From: CAYWWY01 sp964462525
GTDB lineage: Bacteria > Thermotogota > Thermotogae > MWEM01
Length of the DNA: 64,000 bases
Direction of reading: 5' to 3'
Assembly (NCBI GenBank): GCA_964462525.1
Contig: CAYWWY010000001.1
Location: 496,001 to 560,000, forward strand
Numbering within the stretch: the first letter of the stretch is position 1; every line of letters starts with the position of its first letter. Positions 53,776-63,646 of the stretch are shown piece after piece. The notes under the pieces were generated by a model. It did not search any database. It was not told where the DNA came from and saw nothing but the letters and a program-made list of their open reading frames with translations. The position numbers were made by a program, and so were the translations under genes.

Positions 53776-53805
53776 AGAACCCTATTGCATGGGGTTCTTT
53801 TTTTT
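53776..53805 (+). terminator. Rho-independent terminator, plus strand only
   Basis: AGAACCC (53776-53782), 9-base loop, GGGTTCT (53792-53798), then eight T's (53798-53805). It overlaps the end of the convergent glycosidase gene and does not carry a T-run on the minus strand, so it ends a plus-strand transcript. Confidence 0.75.
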
Positions 53806-56196
53806 CAAAACCACCGTTTGATGGCCTGTTGCGGAAAAGGGGATCAAGATTAATCCATCGGTTTCTTCCCATCTCGCATCTGAGTTATCTCCACCAGAAA
53901 CACATACCGGATCCCCCACAACAGAGATAGTGATCGCTGTGTCTTTATACCCATACAGGCGGAGGGTCACCTGATCTTTTCCCTCTATGGTTTCAAGAAG
54001 TTTGGGTTGCTTTTTTGATGTCCCGCGAGGAAGGGGGCTAGGGATGACATCGATCGAAAACCCTGTCTGATGGTATGAGATGCTTGTTGGCCCTTCGATT
54101 CTCTTTTGGATCAAAGAACTCTCTTGACCTTCCGAGAAAGTGGTTCCCAGGAAGAAAGGACTCGGGCGTACAACAAGATCGAAAGGTTCGGAAATCTGAC
54201 CATCGATTTGAATCCAAGTAGTACTGCCTTTTCTCTGATAGCGAATGTGGATTTGGTTGGTGCCAAACCGAAGGTTTTTGATGGAAAGACGATCCCACCG
54301 TAATGGAAACTGGGGCATAAATACTAAGCGTTTAAGAAGGGCATTCCTCTGAATTCCGAGCATGCCAGTAAGAATGGCCCACATCACTGGGCCCACAGAA
54401 AACAACTGATGGGGGACAGCGGTTGAAACCGCTGCAAACCGGTCACCAGAAAAAAGTTCGGGCATATGTGTGGTGTTTTCATGAAAAAAAGCCTGAACAG
54501 CCGCATGGATGATTGAATAACCCAACGAATGCTCCCCGAGATTGTACGCCGCTCGCGAGAAGAACCCATTAAAGAAGTACCACACTGAGCCAAAATTGTA
54601 ATGAATGGGATCATATTCCGGTCCTTCTTCGATCGAACGGACACCCCAAGGAACCCACAAGCTTGACTCTTTGGCCAATTTCAGGAACCGTTTGGCGCGG
54701 TCTAGGTTCAATAACCCAAAGCTAATGGGGAAAAAGGCCATTGCCATTAACAGGGGAAGCTGTTTTTGATCTGGCATGATTGAAAGACAATACCGGTTTC
54801 CTTCTTCCCACCAAAACCCTTCCATCGAGCGGCATACCTTCTCATGTCGTTGTTCTAGAAGATCGGCTTTTTCGATGATATCGAGACTTCGGTACATCTG
54901 CGAAAGGTGAACGAGAGCGGCGGCCCAAATGCTGTTGGTATAGATGTCGTATTTTGGCTTCCGATGCGGGCCGATTTCGAGAGCACCCAAACCCGCCTTC
55001 TGGTTCAGAATCATTCCCGTTGTCTCTTCGCTCATGCAAATGCAGAATGAAAGAGCCTTTTCAATCACCGATTCCAATTCAGAAAGGATCGAAGTGTCAT
55101 CGCTTTCGATAACATATGTTGCCAACGCCAAAAGATAGTACGCAGTCGTATCCGCATGAAGATAAGCAAATCCCGAATAACGGCCGAACCAGTCAATCAA
55201 AGGAGCAGATTGTGAAATTTCGTGGGGTATTCTCCCATCTTCTTTTTGATATCGCGCGAAAAAGAGCAAACTGGTACGGATGGTGGAAAAATCGTTGTAA
55301 CCGACCATCCCAAGCGCATTCATGGACATATCCCCGGCAAAATACCAATCGAATCCTGGACGGGCCGATCGCCCCGATGGACCGATCCCGGCCACCAGAC
55401 CTTTCCCCAATATGGGATTGTCCACCTCTCCTTTGAGCAAAGAAAGTTTGGCCCAAGAAAAAAATCGGTTAAGTTCAGCGTTCGGGGTTTCCAGCTGAAC
55501 AGTTCGGATCAAATACTCTTCATAGTACGTTTTCGCCCGCTCAAAGGAATGCTCATAAAGGGATTCTTCTCTCAAAGACTGCTTCAAACACTCCTGATGG
55601 GCACCCATAAGACCCCACACACACAGCGTCTTTTGATGGTTTCCTTTCGATAGATTGACAACCATCCGGTACGATTCATCGGAAAAGGCATGATCCCCCA
55701 TTTTCGAGTCAAGAAGAGCCCCCTCCATCCGGATCAGTCCGGAGTAGGAACGAGTCGGCTCCGCAAGAATGAACCCTTGAGCCTCCTCAAACCAATAACA
55801 ATCTTGTCCTCCGATCGATCCAGGCCACATGAGGGTGAGCGCGGGGAGGAACGAGAAAACGATTTGGAGAGGAGTGCTGGAATCGATTCGATATCGGATG
55901 AAACACCCGGGAGATTCGATTGGCGTGAAGATCTCCTTCTCGATCGTAAACAAAGGATGCGCTACGTGGATAATCGTAGCATGAGGGAAAATCTCCACAA
56001 GATGCGCATAATCATCCATATCGAATCGAATCTTTTTTTCTGGTAACACCAGCGTTTCCCGGAAATCGCTGATCAATTTCATCGGGTACGACCAAAATTC
56101 CAATCCCTTTCCATGGTAACCCATGGAGCACGCTTTTTTTCCTGCGCTCTCCAAATATAAGCCTTTTACTGCCGGGCTGGCCCAAACCATGGTCAT
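53782..56196 (-). CDS. Predicted glycoside hydrolase (debranching-like, alpha/alpha six-barrel)
   Basis: 804 residues. An N-terminal beta-sandwich (about 1-230) leads to an (alpha/alpha)6-barrel-like domain (about 245-640). That domain has GFDWYFAGDMSMNALGMVG, YQKEDGRIPHEISQ and AYLHADTTAYYLL, resembling glycogen-debranching or GH63-type glucosidases. A beta-rich tail (about 650-804) follows. No signal peptide. It starts 5 bases after the GH38-like stop (ATG 56196 with GAGGAA; 56190 also possible) and is the last gene of the opp operon, so it probably acts on imported oligosaccharide. The exact family is uncertain. Confidence 0.65.
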   Translation of the reverse strand: MTMVWASPAVKGLYLESAGKKACSMGYHGKGLEFWSYPMKLISDFRETLVLPEKKIRFDMDDYAHLVEIFPHATIIHVAHPLFTIEKEIFTPIESPGCFIRYRIDSSTPLQIVFSFLPALTLMWPGSIGGQDCYWFEEAQGFILAEPTRSYSGLIRMEGALLDSKMGDHAFSDESYRMVVNLSKGNHQKTLCVWGLMGAHQECLKQSLREESLYEHSFERAKTYYEEYLIRTVQLETPNAELNRFFSWAKLSLLKGEVDNPILGKGLVAGIGPSGRSARPGFDWYFAGDMSMNALGMVGYNDFSTIRTSLLFFARYQKEDGRIPHEISQSAPLIDWFGRYSGFAYLHADTTAYYLLALATYVIESDDTSILSELESVIEKALSFCICMSEETTGMILNQKAGLGALEIGPHRKPKYDIYTNSIWAAALVHLSQMYRSLDIIEKADLLEQRHEKVCRSMEGFWWEEGNRYCLSIMPDQKQLPLLMAMAFFPISFGLLNLDRAKRFLKLAKESSLWVPWGVRSIEEGPEYDPIHYNFGSVWYFFNGFFSRAAYNLGEHSLGYSIIHAAVQAFFHENTTHMPELFSGDRFAAVSTAVPHQLFSVGPVMWAILTGMLGIQRNALLKRLVFMPQFPLRWDRLSIKNLRFGTNQIHIRYQRKGSTTWIQIDGQISEPFDLVVRPSPFFLGTTFSEGQESSLIQKRIEGPTSISYHQTGFSIDVIPSPLPRGTSKKQPKLLETIEGKDQVTLRLYGYKDTAITISVVGDPVCVSGGDNSDARWEETDGLILIPFSATGHQTVVLKKKNPMQ

Positions 56197-56200
56197 CACC

Positions 56201-58504
56201 TCATTCCTCACTTTTAGACTTGCTCGACCAAACATGACGGTACTTGTCCAGACTTCCTTCCGGATCTCGTTCAATCCAAACGGACAGAGTCAAGATTTCG
56301 TGGGGCCCAAGCGTATGGTTCACGAAGCTCTTCTCAACATTGAGATATCGAATCGGACTGCCAAAGGGAGTCGTGATTGCTGCTCGCAAGATTGAGAATG
56401 GAAACTCCAGAGAAAAGGGCTCACGAGAATCGAATTGGTTCCAGACGCGAATCAGGATGCGATCATCCCGCCACTGGGCAGAAGCGAGAAAGACGGTTCC
56501 TTTCAAACGAAACGGATGGAGCGATTCCGCATTTCCGTGTCCGGACGAACGAATCCATCGCAAAGGGCGGTTATATTCCTGCGCCATCCGTTCGGGTTGT
56601 TCTTCCCCCCCCAATAAGGCCAACCCATACGGGATGGTAACTTTTCGAAGCCAGTTTGATCCATCCCAGGGATCATAGAGGAAAAGGCTGGCTTGAAACC
56701 CGTTGTCTCTCCGGAAAAACCCTTGAGTACCTCTCCCCAAAAAACATAAAGAGGAAGAAGGATGGATTGCCTGAGCATATCGAAGACCGGTAAAGGGGGT
56801 TACAATCGTTTCGTGGAACTTCTCTGAGGTCATCCAATCCCCTTTTGGATATTTCCGACTTGCGTTCAGTTTTGGCCACCCTTCTTCTTGCCCAAATGGA
56901 AAGTCGCTTCGGATCATACGAAGAGGGTCAGCGCTATCCATTCGACAGAAAAGCGCGCCTCTGTATCCCGGAAGAGGATCTTCGGGGGCGTTCACGATAC
57001 ATTCCATCTGAATAAAGGGGGATAAGGAATCAAAGACCATTGATAGGGAACAATTATATCGGTCGACCATGATTCTCCCTCGAAGCGAAATCCTGCTTTC
57101 CGAGTGCTGTTCACACTCTAAAGGACGAATAGCTTCAGGAAGCTGTCCATTACTGATAAGCTGGTGCAGGGTATGGTTCGCTATCTTTATGGTGCCATCG
57201 GGAAAAATCCGATACAAATGGCCAAATCTGTCCCCAATTCGAAAGCCATCGTCCATGGGTGTCAGATGGAGACGGGGAGGATCGATGACTTGTGGGATCA
57301 CCATACCCGGTCCTTCTGGGATCCGGAATCCTTCCCATTTTCCATTGGGGAGAAGGATGTGTTCCAACCGCTCATGATGCAATGGGTTGAAGACAACCCA
57401 ATCTCCTTCTTTGCCCGTCTCCCGGGCAAAAACGTTCAAATATCGATCCACGATGCTTGATCCCAAAGAAATGGCCTTTTGGAGATACTGTTTTCCAATA
57501 TCCCCGCAAAACCCTTCACATTCATCCATATCATGGGCTTGAGCGACCATCAGATCATCCCATCCCTGTTGAAACTCCCATTCCGGATAAAAAGACCATT
57601 GCGGATAATCGGAACCCACAACCATCTGACACAATGCCATAATCTGGCCATCTAAGAGCAGGATTTCTGCGTATCGAGAATCCCGACGGATTTGATCCCC
57701 GTTTTTTCCCAATGAGATCCCTTGGAATAGATCCGCCATTTGATATTTTCTTTTTTCGGTAGGCTTTAGTCCATCCAGAAGGGTTGATGGGAGCTGATAA
57801 TCCAGTTCGATCCCACGTGCCCGCCATTCAGCAATCACTGGGGCAATCAGTTCGCTCCGACACATCCATTTAGGTGAATCCATCAGTTCAAGCCACTGCA
57901 AAAAGACCCGATTGGGAGAATTCCTCTCGAAAAGAGCTTCCAAATGCTCCGGCCATTGATGAATGCAGTTTTCTGTATAGGCTAACGTAGGGATGAGCGT
58001 ACCGTCGATCCCCTCCCATAAGATTGCAGGAATAGATTCGAGCGGGATTACAGGGGTATGCCATGTTTCCTGAAAAAAAAGACAAGCGCCCGTATAGCCA
58101 AAAGACCGAAGGATTTGGGGGAGCTGAGGGAAAAACATGAACTCCTCTTCCCACCAAAAGGAAGGGCTCTGTCCGAGGGTTTGCTTGCATATCCCGATCC
58201 CCATCAGGAATTGCTGGAAATTGGCTTCTTCTCCACATAGATGGCCATAGGGTTGCGAATGGGATCCTGAAGCAATCTCGATCTCTCCTTTTTTAATTCT
58301 CTCGCGCAATGCTTGTATAAGGTCGGGTCGGTTTGAAGCCAAATATCGATACCCCAGTGCGTCAAAATTGATCGCGCCTTTGGAACCTGTTCGGTCGATG
58401 AACCGAAACATGTCTTCGAGGGAATTGGCCAGAGTTCCAGGGCCCCACATCCATTCCATATCATTCCAATGCATATGATTTCCAAAGCTAAACCATACGC
58501 GCAT
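56201..58504 (-). CDS. GH38-like alpha-mannosidase family protein
   Basis: 767 residues. The N-terminus has FGNHMHWNDMEWMWG, the HxHWxD-type zinc region of GH38, and IEIASGSHSQPYGHLCGEE. A later region has VVFNPLHHERLEHILLPNG, starting the beta domains. The segment where GH38 carries its Asp nucleophile reads SFWWEEEFMFFPQLPQIL here, with Glu in that place, so activity or mechanism may differ. There is no signal peptide, so it is cytosolic. ATG 58504 follows GAGGAGG. It lies 18 bases after oppC, consistent with use of imported mannosides. Confidence 0.7.
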   Translation of the reverse strand: MRVWFSFGNHMHWNDMEWMWGPGTLANSLEDMFRFIDRTGSKGAINFDALGYRYLASNRPDLIQALRERIKKGEIEIASGSHSQPYGHLCGEEANFQQFLMGIGICKQTLGQSPSFWWEEEFMFFPQLPQILRSFGYTGACLFFQETWHTPVIPLESIPAILWEGIDGTLIPTLAYTENCIHQWPEHLEALFERNSPNRVFLQWLELMDSPKWMCRSELIAPVIAEWRARGIELDYQLPSTLLDGLKPTEKRKYQMADLFQGISLGKNGDQIRRDSRYAEILLLDGQIMALCQMVVGSDYPQWSFYPEWEFQQGWDDLMVAQAHDMDECEGFCGDIGKQYLQKAISLGSSIVDRYLNVFARETGKEGDWVVFNPLHHERLEHILLPNGKWEGFRIPEGPGMVIPQVIDPPRLHLTPMDDGFRIGDRFGHLYRIFPDGTIKIANHTLHQLISNGQLPEAIRPLECEQHSESRISLRGRIMVDRYNCSLSMVFDSLSPFIQMECIVNAPEDPLPGYRGALFCRMDSADPLRMIRSDFPFGQEEGWPKLNASRKYPKGDWMTSEKFHETIVTPFTGLRYAQAIHPSSSLCFLGRGTQGFFRRDNGFQASLFLYDPWDGSNWLRKVTIPYGLALLGGEEQPERMAQEYNRPLRWIRSSGHGNAESLHPFRLKGTVFLASAQWRDDRILIRVWNQFDSREPFSLEFPFSILRAAITTPFGSPIRYLNVEKSFVNHTLGPHEILTLSVWIERDPEGSLDKYRHVWSSKSKSEE

Positions 58505-58522
58505 CTTTATCCTCCTCAATCG

Positions 58523-59629
58523 TTACGATTTGGAATACGGATCTGCGGCATCCCGCAAACCATCGCCGATAAAGTTGAATGAAAGAACTACAACAATCAC
58601 AAAGAATCCCGGAATCATCAACCAGGGATGAAGAGCAACCGAACGAATGTTTTGCGCTTCTTGCAGAAGAACACCCCAGCTTATTGCGGGCGATCTCAGT
58701 CCAAGGCCAAGAAAACTTAACGCGGTTTCTCCCAAGATCATCCCAGGGATGGAAAGAGTCACTTGCACAATGACATAGCTCAAGAACGAAGGAATCAGAT
58801 GCTTCGTTATGATCCACCGCTGAGAAGCCCCAAAGGTTTTTGCCGCAAGGACGAATTCTTCTTCACGAAGCGCAAGGAACTTTCCTCGAACCACACGCGC
58901 CACTCCGGTCCACCCAAGAATCGAAAGAATGATCGTGATCCCGAAATACACCTGGATCATTGGCCAATGAGGCGGCAGAGCCGCGCTTAGCGCCATCCAT
59001 AGAGGAATTTGAGGTATTGACATCAAGATTTCGATGATTCGCTGAATGATCGTATCCACAATTCCTCCGAGCAAACCCGAGATACTTCCTAAGATCAGCC
59101 CAATCACCAAGCTGAGAAAAACACCAACAAGGCCAATGGTTAGAGAAATGGTACTGCCATGGAAAATCCGGGAAAAAAGGTCTCGGCCCATCCCATCCGT
59201 TCCGAACAAAAATAGCGGTTCCGGACCATCGACTCCAAAAAAGTGGAAATCCATTTCGAACAGACCAAGGAATTTGTATGGATCCCCGCGCACGAACAAT
59301 CGAATGTCATACCGTTTGCTTGTGTCCTCTTGGTATACTCTCTGCCAGGTGTCTGGATCAAGAACCATCTTTCTTCCGTAGATAAATGGGAGAAACCGAA
59401 ACCCGTTTTCATCAAAAAATTGAAGCTGCGTTGGAGGAGCGTATACATGGGTCGTAAATCTCTTATTGGGGTTGTATGGACTGATCATGGGAGCGAATAA
59501 CGCGCCAAGGTAGAAGATTCCCAAAACCAAGATGGCAATGATTGCCAACCGGTGACGGAAAAACCGCCGGCGCATTAGCTGCCATTGGGACAAACCATAT
59601 TGCACTCGAGGAATTTTCTCTTCTCTCAT
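58523..59629 (-). CDS. Peptide/oligosaccharide ABC permease (OppC/DppC type)
   Basis: 368 residues. One N-terminal helix is followed by a long periplasmic insertion (about 55-150) and five more helices. LFGTDGMGRDLFSRIFHG and GVARVVRGKFLALREEEFVLAAK (split by the membrane core) are the family's coupling stretches. It pairs with the upstream permease, 10 bases away. ATG at 59629 follows GAGGCGG. The substrate is inferred from the glycosidases downstream. Confidence 0.92.
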   Translation of the reverse strand: MREEKIPRVQYGLSQWQLMRRRFFRHRLAIIAILVLGIFYLGALFAPMISPYNPNKRFTTHVYAPPTQLQFFDENGFRFLPFIYGRKMVLDPDTWQRVYQEDTSKRYDIRLFVRGDPYKFLGLFEMDFHFFGVDGPEPLFLFGTDGMGRDLFSRIFHGSTISLTIGLVGVFLSLVIGLILGSISGLLGGIVDTIIQRIIEILMSIPQIPLWMALSAALPPHWPMIQVYFGITIILSILGWTGVARVVRGKFLALREEEFVLAAKTFGASQRWIITKHLIPSFLSYVIVQVTLSIPGMILGETALSFLGLGLRSPAISWGVLLQEAQNIRSVALHPWLMIPGFFVIVVVLSFNFIGDGLRDAADPYSKS

Positions 59630-59639
59630 AACCGCCGCC

Positions 59640-60635
59640 TCAACTGTATGTGATCCGTGGATCCAACCAAGCCAAAAGAATATCCGATAGGAGCGTTCCG
59701 ACAACCGTAAGAACGCTTAAAACCATAAGAAAACTACCCGCAAGGTACATATCCTGATTCAACAAAGCCCCAAGCAATAACGGGCCGGTTGTCGGTATGG
59801 AAAGCACTTGTGAGGTAATCACTTCTCCAGAAATCACGGTGGGCAATAACCATCCAACTGTGCTAATCAAGGGGTTGATCGCCACGCGCAAGGGATGAAT
59901 CACAATCACACGAAACTCGGAAAGGCCTTTTGAGCGAGCGGTGCGCACATAATCTTTGCTCAACTCATCCAACAAGGTAGCCCGAAGAACGCGGATCATC
60001 CCTGCTGTTCCTGCAGTCCCGATCACAACAACAGGAACCCACAGATGAGATAGCATATCAATGAACTTTGCCCAACTCCAAGGCGCAAAGAGAAACTCAC
60101 GAGAAAAAAGGCCGCCGATGCTTACTCCGAAATACCGAAACCCCAAATACATGAGAATGATCGCAAGGAAGAAATTCGGGATGGACAGGCCAATAAACCC
60201 GATGAAGGTCAACAGGTAGTCCCATAGGGAGTATTTTTTTACCGCGCTGATGATCCCGATGGGAATGGCCATAAGCCAAGTAAAAAGAATGGTGATCAGG
60301 CTGATCATTATAGTCAAAGGGATGCGTTCTCCAATGAGTTTTGTGACCGGTTCCGCATAGGTAAAGGACATACCCAAATCCCCCCGAATCAAACCGGACA
60401 TCCATTTCAGATATCGCGAAAAAAAAGGCTCATCCAATCCATACCGGATGCGCAAGGCTTCGAGCTGTTCCCTCCCAATCTCATATCCCCGGGCGCGAAG
60501 CGCTTGCACATAACTTGTCACATAGTCGCCCGGTGGCAGCTCGATTACAATAAAGACCAGAACCGAAATCACGAGTAACGTAGGGATCATGATGAGCAAT
60601 CTTCGGATCAAGTAGATCAGAAACGGGTGGTTCAT
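59640..60635 (-). CDS. Peptide/oligosaccharide ABC permease (OppB/DppB type)
   Basis: 331 residues. Six membrane helices. ELPPGDYVTSYVQAL, RYGLDEPFFSRYLKWM and LSKDYVRTARSKGLSEFRVI (coupling helix) are typical. Its ribosome-binding site AAAGGGG lies within a hairpin that overlaps the downstream arm of the terminator after oppA, so expression may be tuned separately from oppA. Confidence 0.92.
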   Translation of the reverse strand: MNHPFLIYLIRRLLIMIPTLLVISVLVFIVIELPPGDYVTSYVQALRARGYEIGREQLEALRIRYGLDEPFFSRYLKWMSGLIRGDLGMSFTYAEPVTKLIGERIPLTIMISLITILFTWLMAIPIGIISAVKKYSLWDYLLTFIGFIGLSIPNFFLAIILMYLGFRYFGVSIGGLFSREFLFAPWSWAKFIDMLSHLWVPVVVIGTAGTAGMIRVLRATLLDELSKDYVRTARSKGLSEFRVIVIHPLRVAINPLISTVGWLLPTVISGEVITSQVLSIPTTGPLLLGALLNQDMYLAGSFLMVLSVLTVVGTLLSDILLAWLDPRITYS

Positions 60636-60642
60636 GGTGATC

Positions 60643-60664
60643 GCCCCTTTACAAAAAAAGGGGC
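60643..60664 (-). promoter_or_regulatory. Hairpin covering the oppB ribosome-binding site
   Basis: GCCCCTTT (60643-60650) pairs with AAAGGGGC (60657-60664). On the minus-strand transcript it joins the 3' arm and U-run of the oppA terminator to the oppB ribosome-binding site. It shares bases with the terminator, so the two cannot form at once. Confidence 0.6.
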
Positions 60665-60683
60665 AGGGAGAGGTCCCTGCCCC
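60653..60683 (-). terminator. Terminator or attenuator between oppA and oppB
   Basis: GGGGCAGGG (60660-60668) and CCCTGCCCC (60675-60683) form a perfect 9-bp GC-rich stem with a 6-base loop, followed on the minus strand by seven T's (60659-60653). It should let oppA be made in excess over the permeases. Confidence 0.85.
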
Positions 60684-60691
60684 AGATGCGC

Positions 60692-62584
60692 TTATTGTTG
60701 CAAGAAGAACTGTTCAGGATTATAACCGTGCAACCAAAGTAGATCTCCGCTAAAAATCCCTTGCTCAGGAATATTCCTGAGGTTAGATTTAACAATGACA
60801 GGATACGGAGCCATTCCCACAGTCCCAATCATCCATACATTATCCGCTTGGGATTGCCAAATCTGCTGTCCCAGCGCAATCTTTTCTTCCTCTGTCTCTG
60901 CAGCCAAGAATTGGTCACCCAGCTCGTACAGCTTTTTCACCTCTGCTGGTGGTTCGATCCCCTCTTCTCCTCTGCTAGTCTTCCAAAGCCCCCATTCAGG
61001 TCCCCAAGAAATCCCTTTGTGCGGGAGGCCCGGCACAAGACCAATAGCAAATGGCCATGCCGCATCTGTCGTACCTCCTCCATGCCACACATTCACTTCG
61101 ATTTCGTTTGCTTCGGCCCGCTGCGCGTTGAGCGATCGATCCTGCGGGCGGAGCGCAACCTGAACCCCTACGGCTTCCCAATAATCTTTGATGAGTTCGC
61201 TCATCGGGCTTTTGGTCGCCGGTTCTTCGGGCCAGTATTCGATCGTGACCGCTATCCTTTTTCCATCAGGCCGCAATCGAAACCCTTCGGAATCCTTCTT
61301 CGTCAATCCCATATCATCCAATAATCGATTGGCCAAAGCCGGATCGTACTGAGCCCAGGCGGTTTCCCATTCGGGCAAGAAAAACTTGCTATTGGGCAGC
61401 ATAGTCATCTGTCGGATGTTTGCCCGGCCAAAATACAGCAGGTCATTGATTTCCTCGCGGTTGATGGCGACAGAAAGGGCTCTTCGGAATCGAACATCGG
61501 TAAAGAGCGCCCGCAAACCAAGATCCTGTACATTCTGATTGAGCATATACATCACTTCCGAACCACGATCCGTCTGCCAAAGTAGGGTTCGATATCCTCC
61601 GACTGTTTCGTTTTGTCGGTAGAGTGGGTAATTGTCCAAAGTGGTCGCCCAGACTTCCACATCGACTTGTCCGCTGAGGATCATCCCTTGAATGGTTTCA
61701 TTGCTCTCCACTCTTCGCACAACGATTCGATCGATATAGGGAAGCTGATTGCCGGCTTCATCTACCTTGAAATAATACGGATTTCGTTCCCAAACCCAGT
61801 ATTCCGGACGAGCCTCCACGAGTTTATAAGCGATCAGAGTTGGCGTGTCTGGGTGGATTGGCTTGGCCGACCAACCTGCGCGAGAGTAGAAGTAGTCACG
61901 AATGGTATTGTATCCTTCCGCTTGCGCTCGTGCAAGCAGAACAGCCTTGTCGGTATAACTCGGGTGGAAATCTTTCAGAAAGTGCGCCGGACGGAACCAA
62001 AAACCCAAATACCCCCATTGATTAGCCAAAGTCAAATCGAAATTGGGATAAGGCTTGTCAAAAGTCATACGAACGGTATAATCGTCGATCTTGACGAGTT
62101 TTGAAAACTCAAACTCGGGAATGTATACGGCAGCTACCAGCTCAGTGTTGTGAACCTCATCGTTCCACCAAAAAACCATGTCATCCGCAGTGAATGGGAC
62201 CCCATCGGACCATTTCATGCCTTTTCTCAAATGCAAAGTCACGCTGGTCATATCCGCGTTGTACTCCCACCGTTCAATCACATTCGGTCCAACGGTCGCG
62301 TCGAGATTGAATGCCAAGGGAGGCTCAAACCCCGTTACATGAAGATCCGTTCCAAATCCTCTGGGATTCAGAGCCGCTACATGGATCTCGCCTCCATACT
62401 GCCCAATCATCTCGTATACTTGGATCACCAAAGGATTTTCAGGCAGACGCTGTTCCACAGGCGGCAACTCACCTCGTGCAACAAGCGTTGATAAAACGGG
62501 AGCTTCCGAATAGGGCGTCGCAATCAGCGTCGATGTCAGAATCACCAAACACAAAACACACAACCACCATTTACCCTTCATCAT
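60692..62584 (-). CDS. Extracellular solute-binding protein (OppA/SBP family 5)
   Basis: 630 residues with a signal peptide (MMKGKWWLCVLCLVILTSTL...). The mature chain has the SBP_bac_5 stretches VTLHLRKGMKWSDGVPFTAD and FRRALSVAINREEINDL and WPEEPATKSP near the end. Length above 600 residues is common for members that bind oligosaccharides rather than peptides. It is the third gene of the opp unit. AGGAGG lies upstream. The ligand is inferred to be a mannoside or glucoside from the downstream glycosidases. Confidence 0.92.
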   Translation of the reverse strand: MMKGKWWLCVLCLVILTSTLIATPYSEAPVLSTLVARGELPPVEQRLPENPLVIQVYEMIGQYGGEIHVAALNPRGFGTDLHVTGFEPPLAFNLDATVGPNVIERWEYNADMTSVTLHLRKGMKWSDGVPFTADDMVFWWNDEVHNTELVAAVYIPEFEFSKLVKIDDYTVRMTFDKPYPNFDLTLANQWGYLGFWFRPAHFLKDFHPSYTDKAVLLARAQAEGYNTIRDYFYSRAGWSAKPIHPDTPTLIAYKLVEARPEYWVWERNPYYFKVDEAGNQLPYIDRIVVRRVESNETIQGMILSGQVDVEVWATTLDNYPLYRQNETVGGYRTLLWQTDRGSEVMYMLNQNVQDLGLRALFTDVRFRRALSVAINREEINDLLYFGRANIRQMTMLPNSKFFLPEWETAWAQYDPALANRLLDDMGLTKKDSEGFRLRPDGKRIAVTIEYWPEEPATKSPMSELIKDYWEAVGVQVALRPQDRSLNAQRAEANEIEVNVWHGGGTTDAAWPFAIGLVPGLPHKGISWGPEWGLWKTSRGEEGIEPPAEVKKLYELGDQFLAAETEEEKIALGQQIWQSQADNVWMIGTVGMAPYPVIVKSNLRNIPEQGIFSGDLLWLHGYNPEQFFLQQ

Positions 62585-62617
62585 GCATTCCTCCTTTTCT
62601 TCTTGGTATGAAAGGCT

Positions 62618-63646
62618 CTATGAGCCTCGATTTCGCAGTTCATCAAACCCTTTAAGATGGAGTTCTTCCAGACGCAAGCAAGCCGCAAAATGATCAGAAC
62701 CGGTAGGGCATTCAGCGAGGGCTGGTTCCGTTTCCGAGCATCGTTTTTGCGCATATGCGCATCGAGTGTGAAACCGGCAACCCGAAGGTGGATTGGCCGC
62801 GTTGGGAACGCTCCCTTTCAATGGGATCCGTTTTGTTTCGCTAAAGGGATCTGCTATGGGGATGGAAGAGAGTAAGGCTTCAGTGTACGGGTGTCTGGGA
62901 TGGGTATACAATTCTTCGGACTGAGCAATCTCCACGATCTTTCCTAAGTACATCACCATGACTCGATCACTCACGTAGTTGACAACGCTCAGATCATGCG
63001 CAATAAAAAGATACGTAAGCCCCATTTCGCTCTGAAGATCTTTCAACAGATTCAGTACTTGAGATTGGACCGATACATCCAATGCAGAAACGGGTTCATC
63101 GCAGATCAAAAGATCGGGATCCAGAACAAGAGACCGCGCAACAACAATCCTCTGTCTTTGCCCACCGGAAAACTCATGAGGATACCGGTTCAACATATCC
63201 TCACTGAGACCTACTCGAATCAGCAGTTCTCTGGCACGCTGGAGCCGACTTTTGCTTGTGCCAATCTTTTGGATCTTCAACGGCTCTGTAACAACATCCC
63301 CGATGGTCATCCTTGAATTCAGAGAAGAAAAGGGATCCTGAAATACATATTGGATTCTCGAACGAATCGGGTTCAATTCTCTTGGTTTCATTTTTGCCAA
63401 ATCCTGAGTTTTACCGCCAAGGGAAAAAAAGATATTCCCCTGGCTGGGGGCGTGAAGCCGAATGATACAACGACCCAATGTTGTTTTTCCGCATCCACTC
63501 TCTCCGACCAATCCCACCGTTTCACCCGGAGCTATATCCAAATCCACTCCATCTACAGCGCGGACAAATCCGCGGACCCCATGGAATACACCCCCACGGA
63601 TCGGGAAATATTTGACAAGGTCCCGCACAGATAGAATGGTGTTCAT
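62618..63646 (-). CDS. ABC transporter ATPase (OppF/DppF type)
   Basis: 342 residues. Walker A GESGCGKTTLGR, signature SGGQRQRIVVARSL, Walker B LLICDEPVSALDV, and a C-terminal iron-sulfur-like region SGCRFHTRCAYAQKRC. The ATG at 63646 follows GGGGGGAAGG, and its start overlaps the oppD stop (ATGA). It energises the permeases further down the unit. Confidence 0.93.
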   Translation of the reverse strand: MNTILSVRDLVKYFPIRGGVFHGVRGFVRAVDGVDLDIAPGETVGLVGESGCGKTTLGRCIIRLHAPSQGNIFFSLGGKTQDLAKMKPRELNPIRSRIQYVFQDPFSSLNSRMTIGDVVTEPLKIQKIGTSKSRLQRARELLIRVGLSEDMLNRYPHEFSGGQRQRIVVARSLVLDPDLLICDEPVSALDVSVQSQVLNLLKDLQSEMGLTYLFIAHDLSVVNYVSDRVMVMYLGKIVEIAQSEELYTHPRHPYTEALLSSIPIADPFSETKRIPLKGSVPNAANPPSGCRFHTRCAYAQKRCSETEPALAECPTGSDHFAACLRLEELHLKGFDELRNRGS

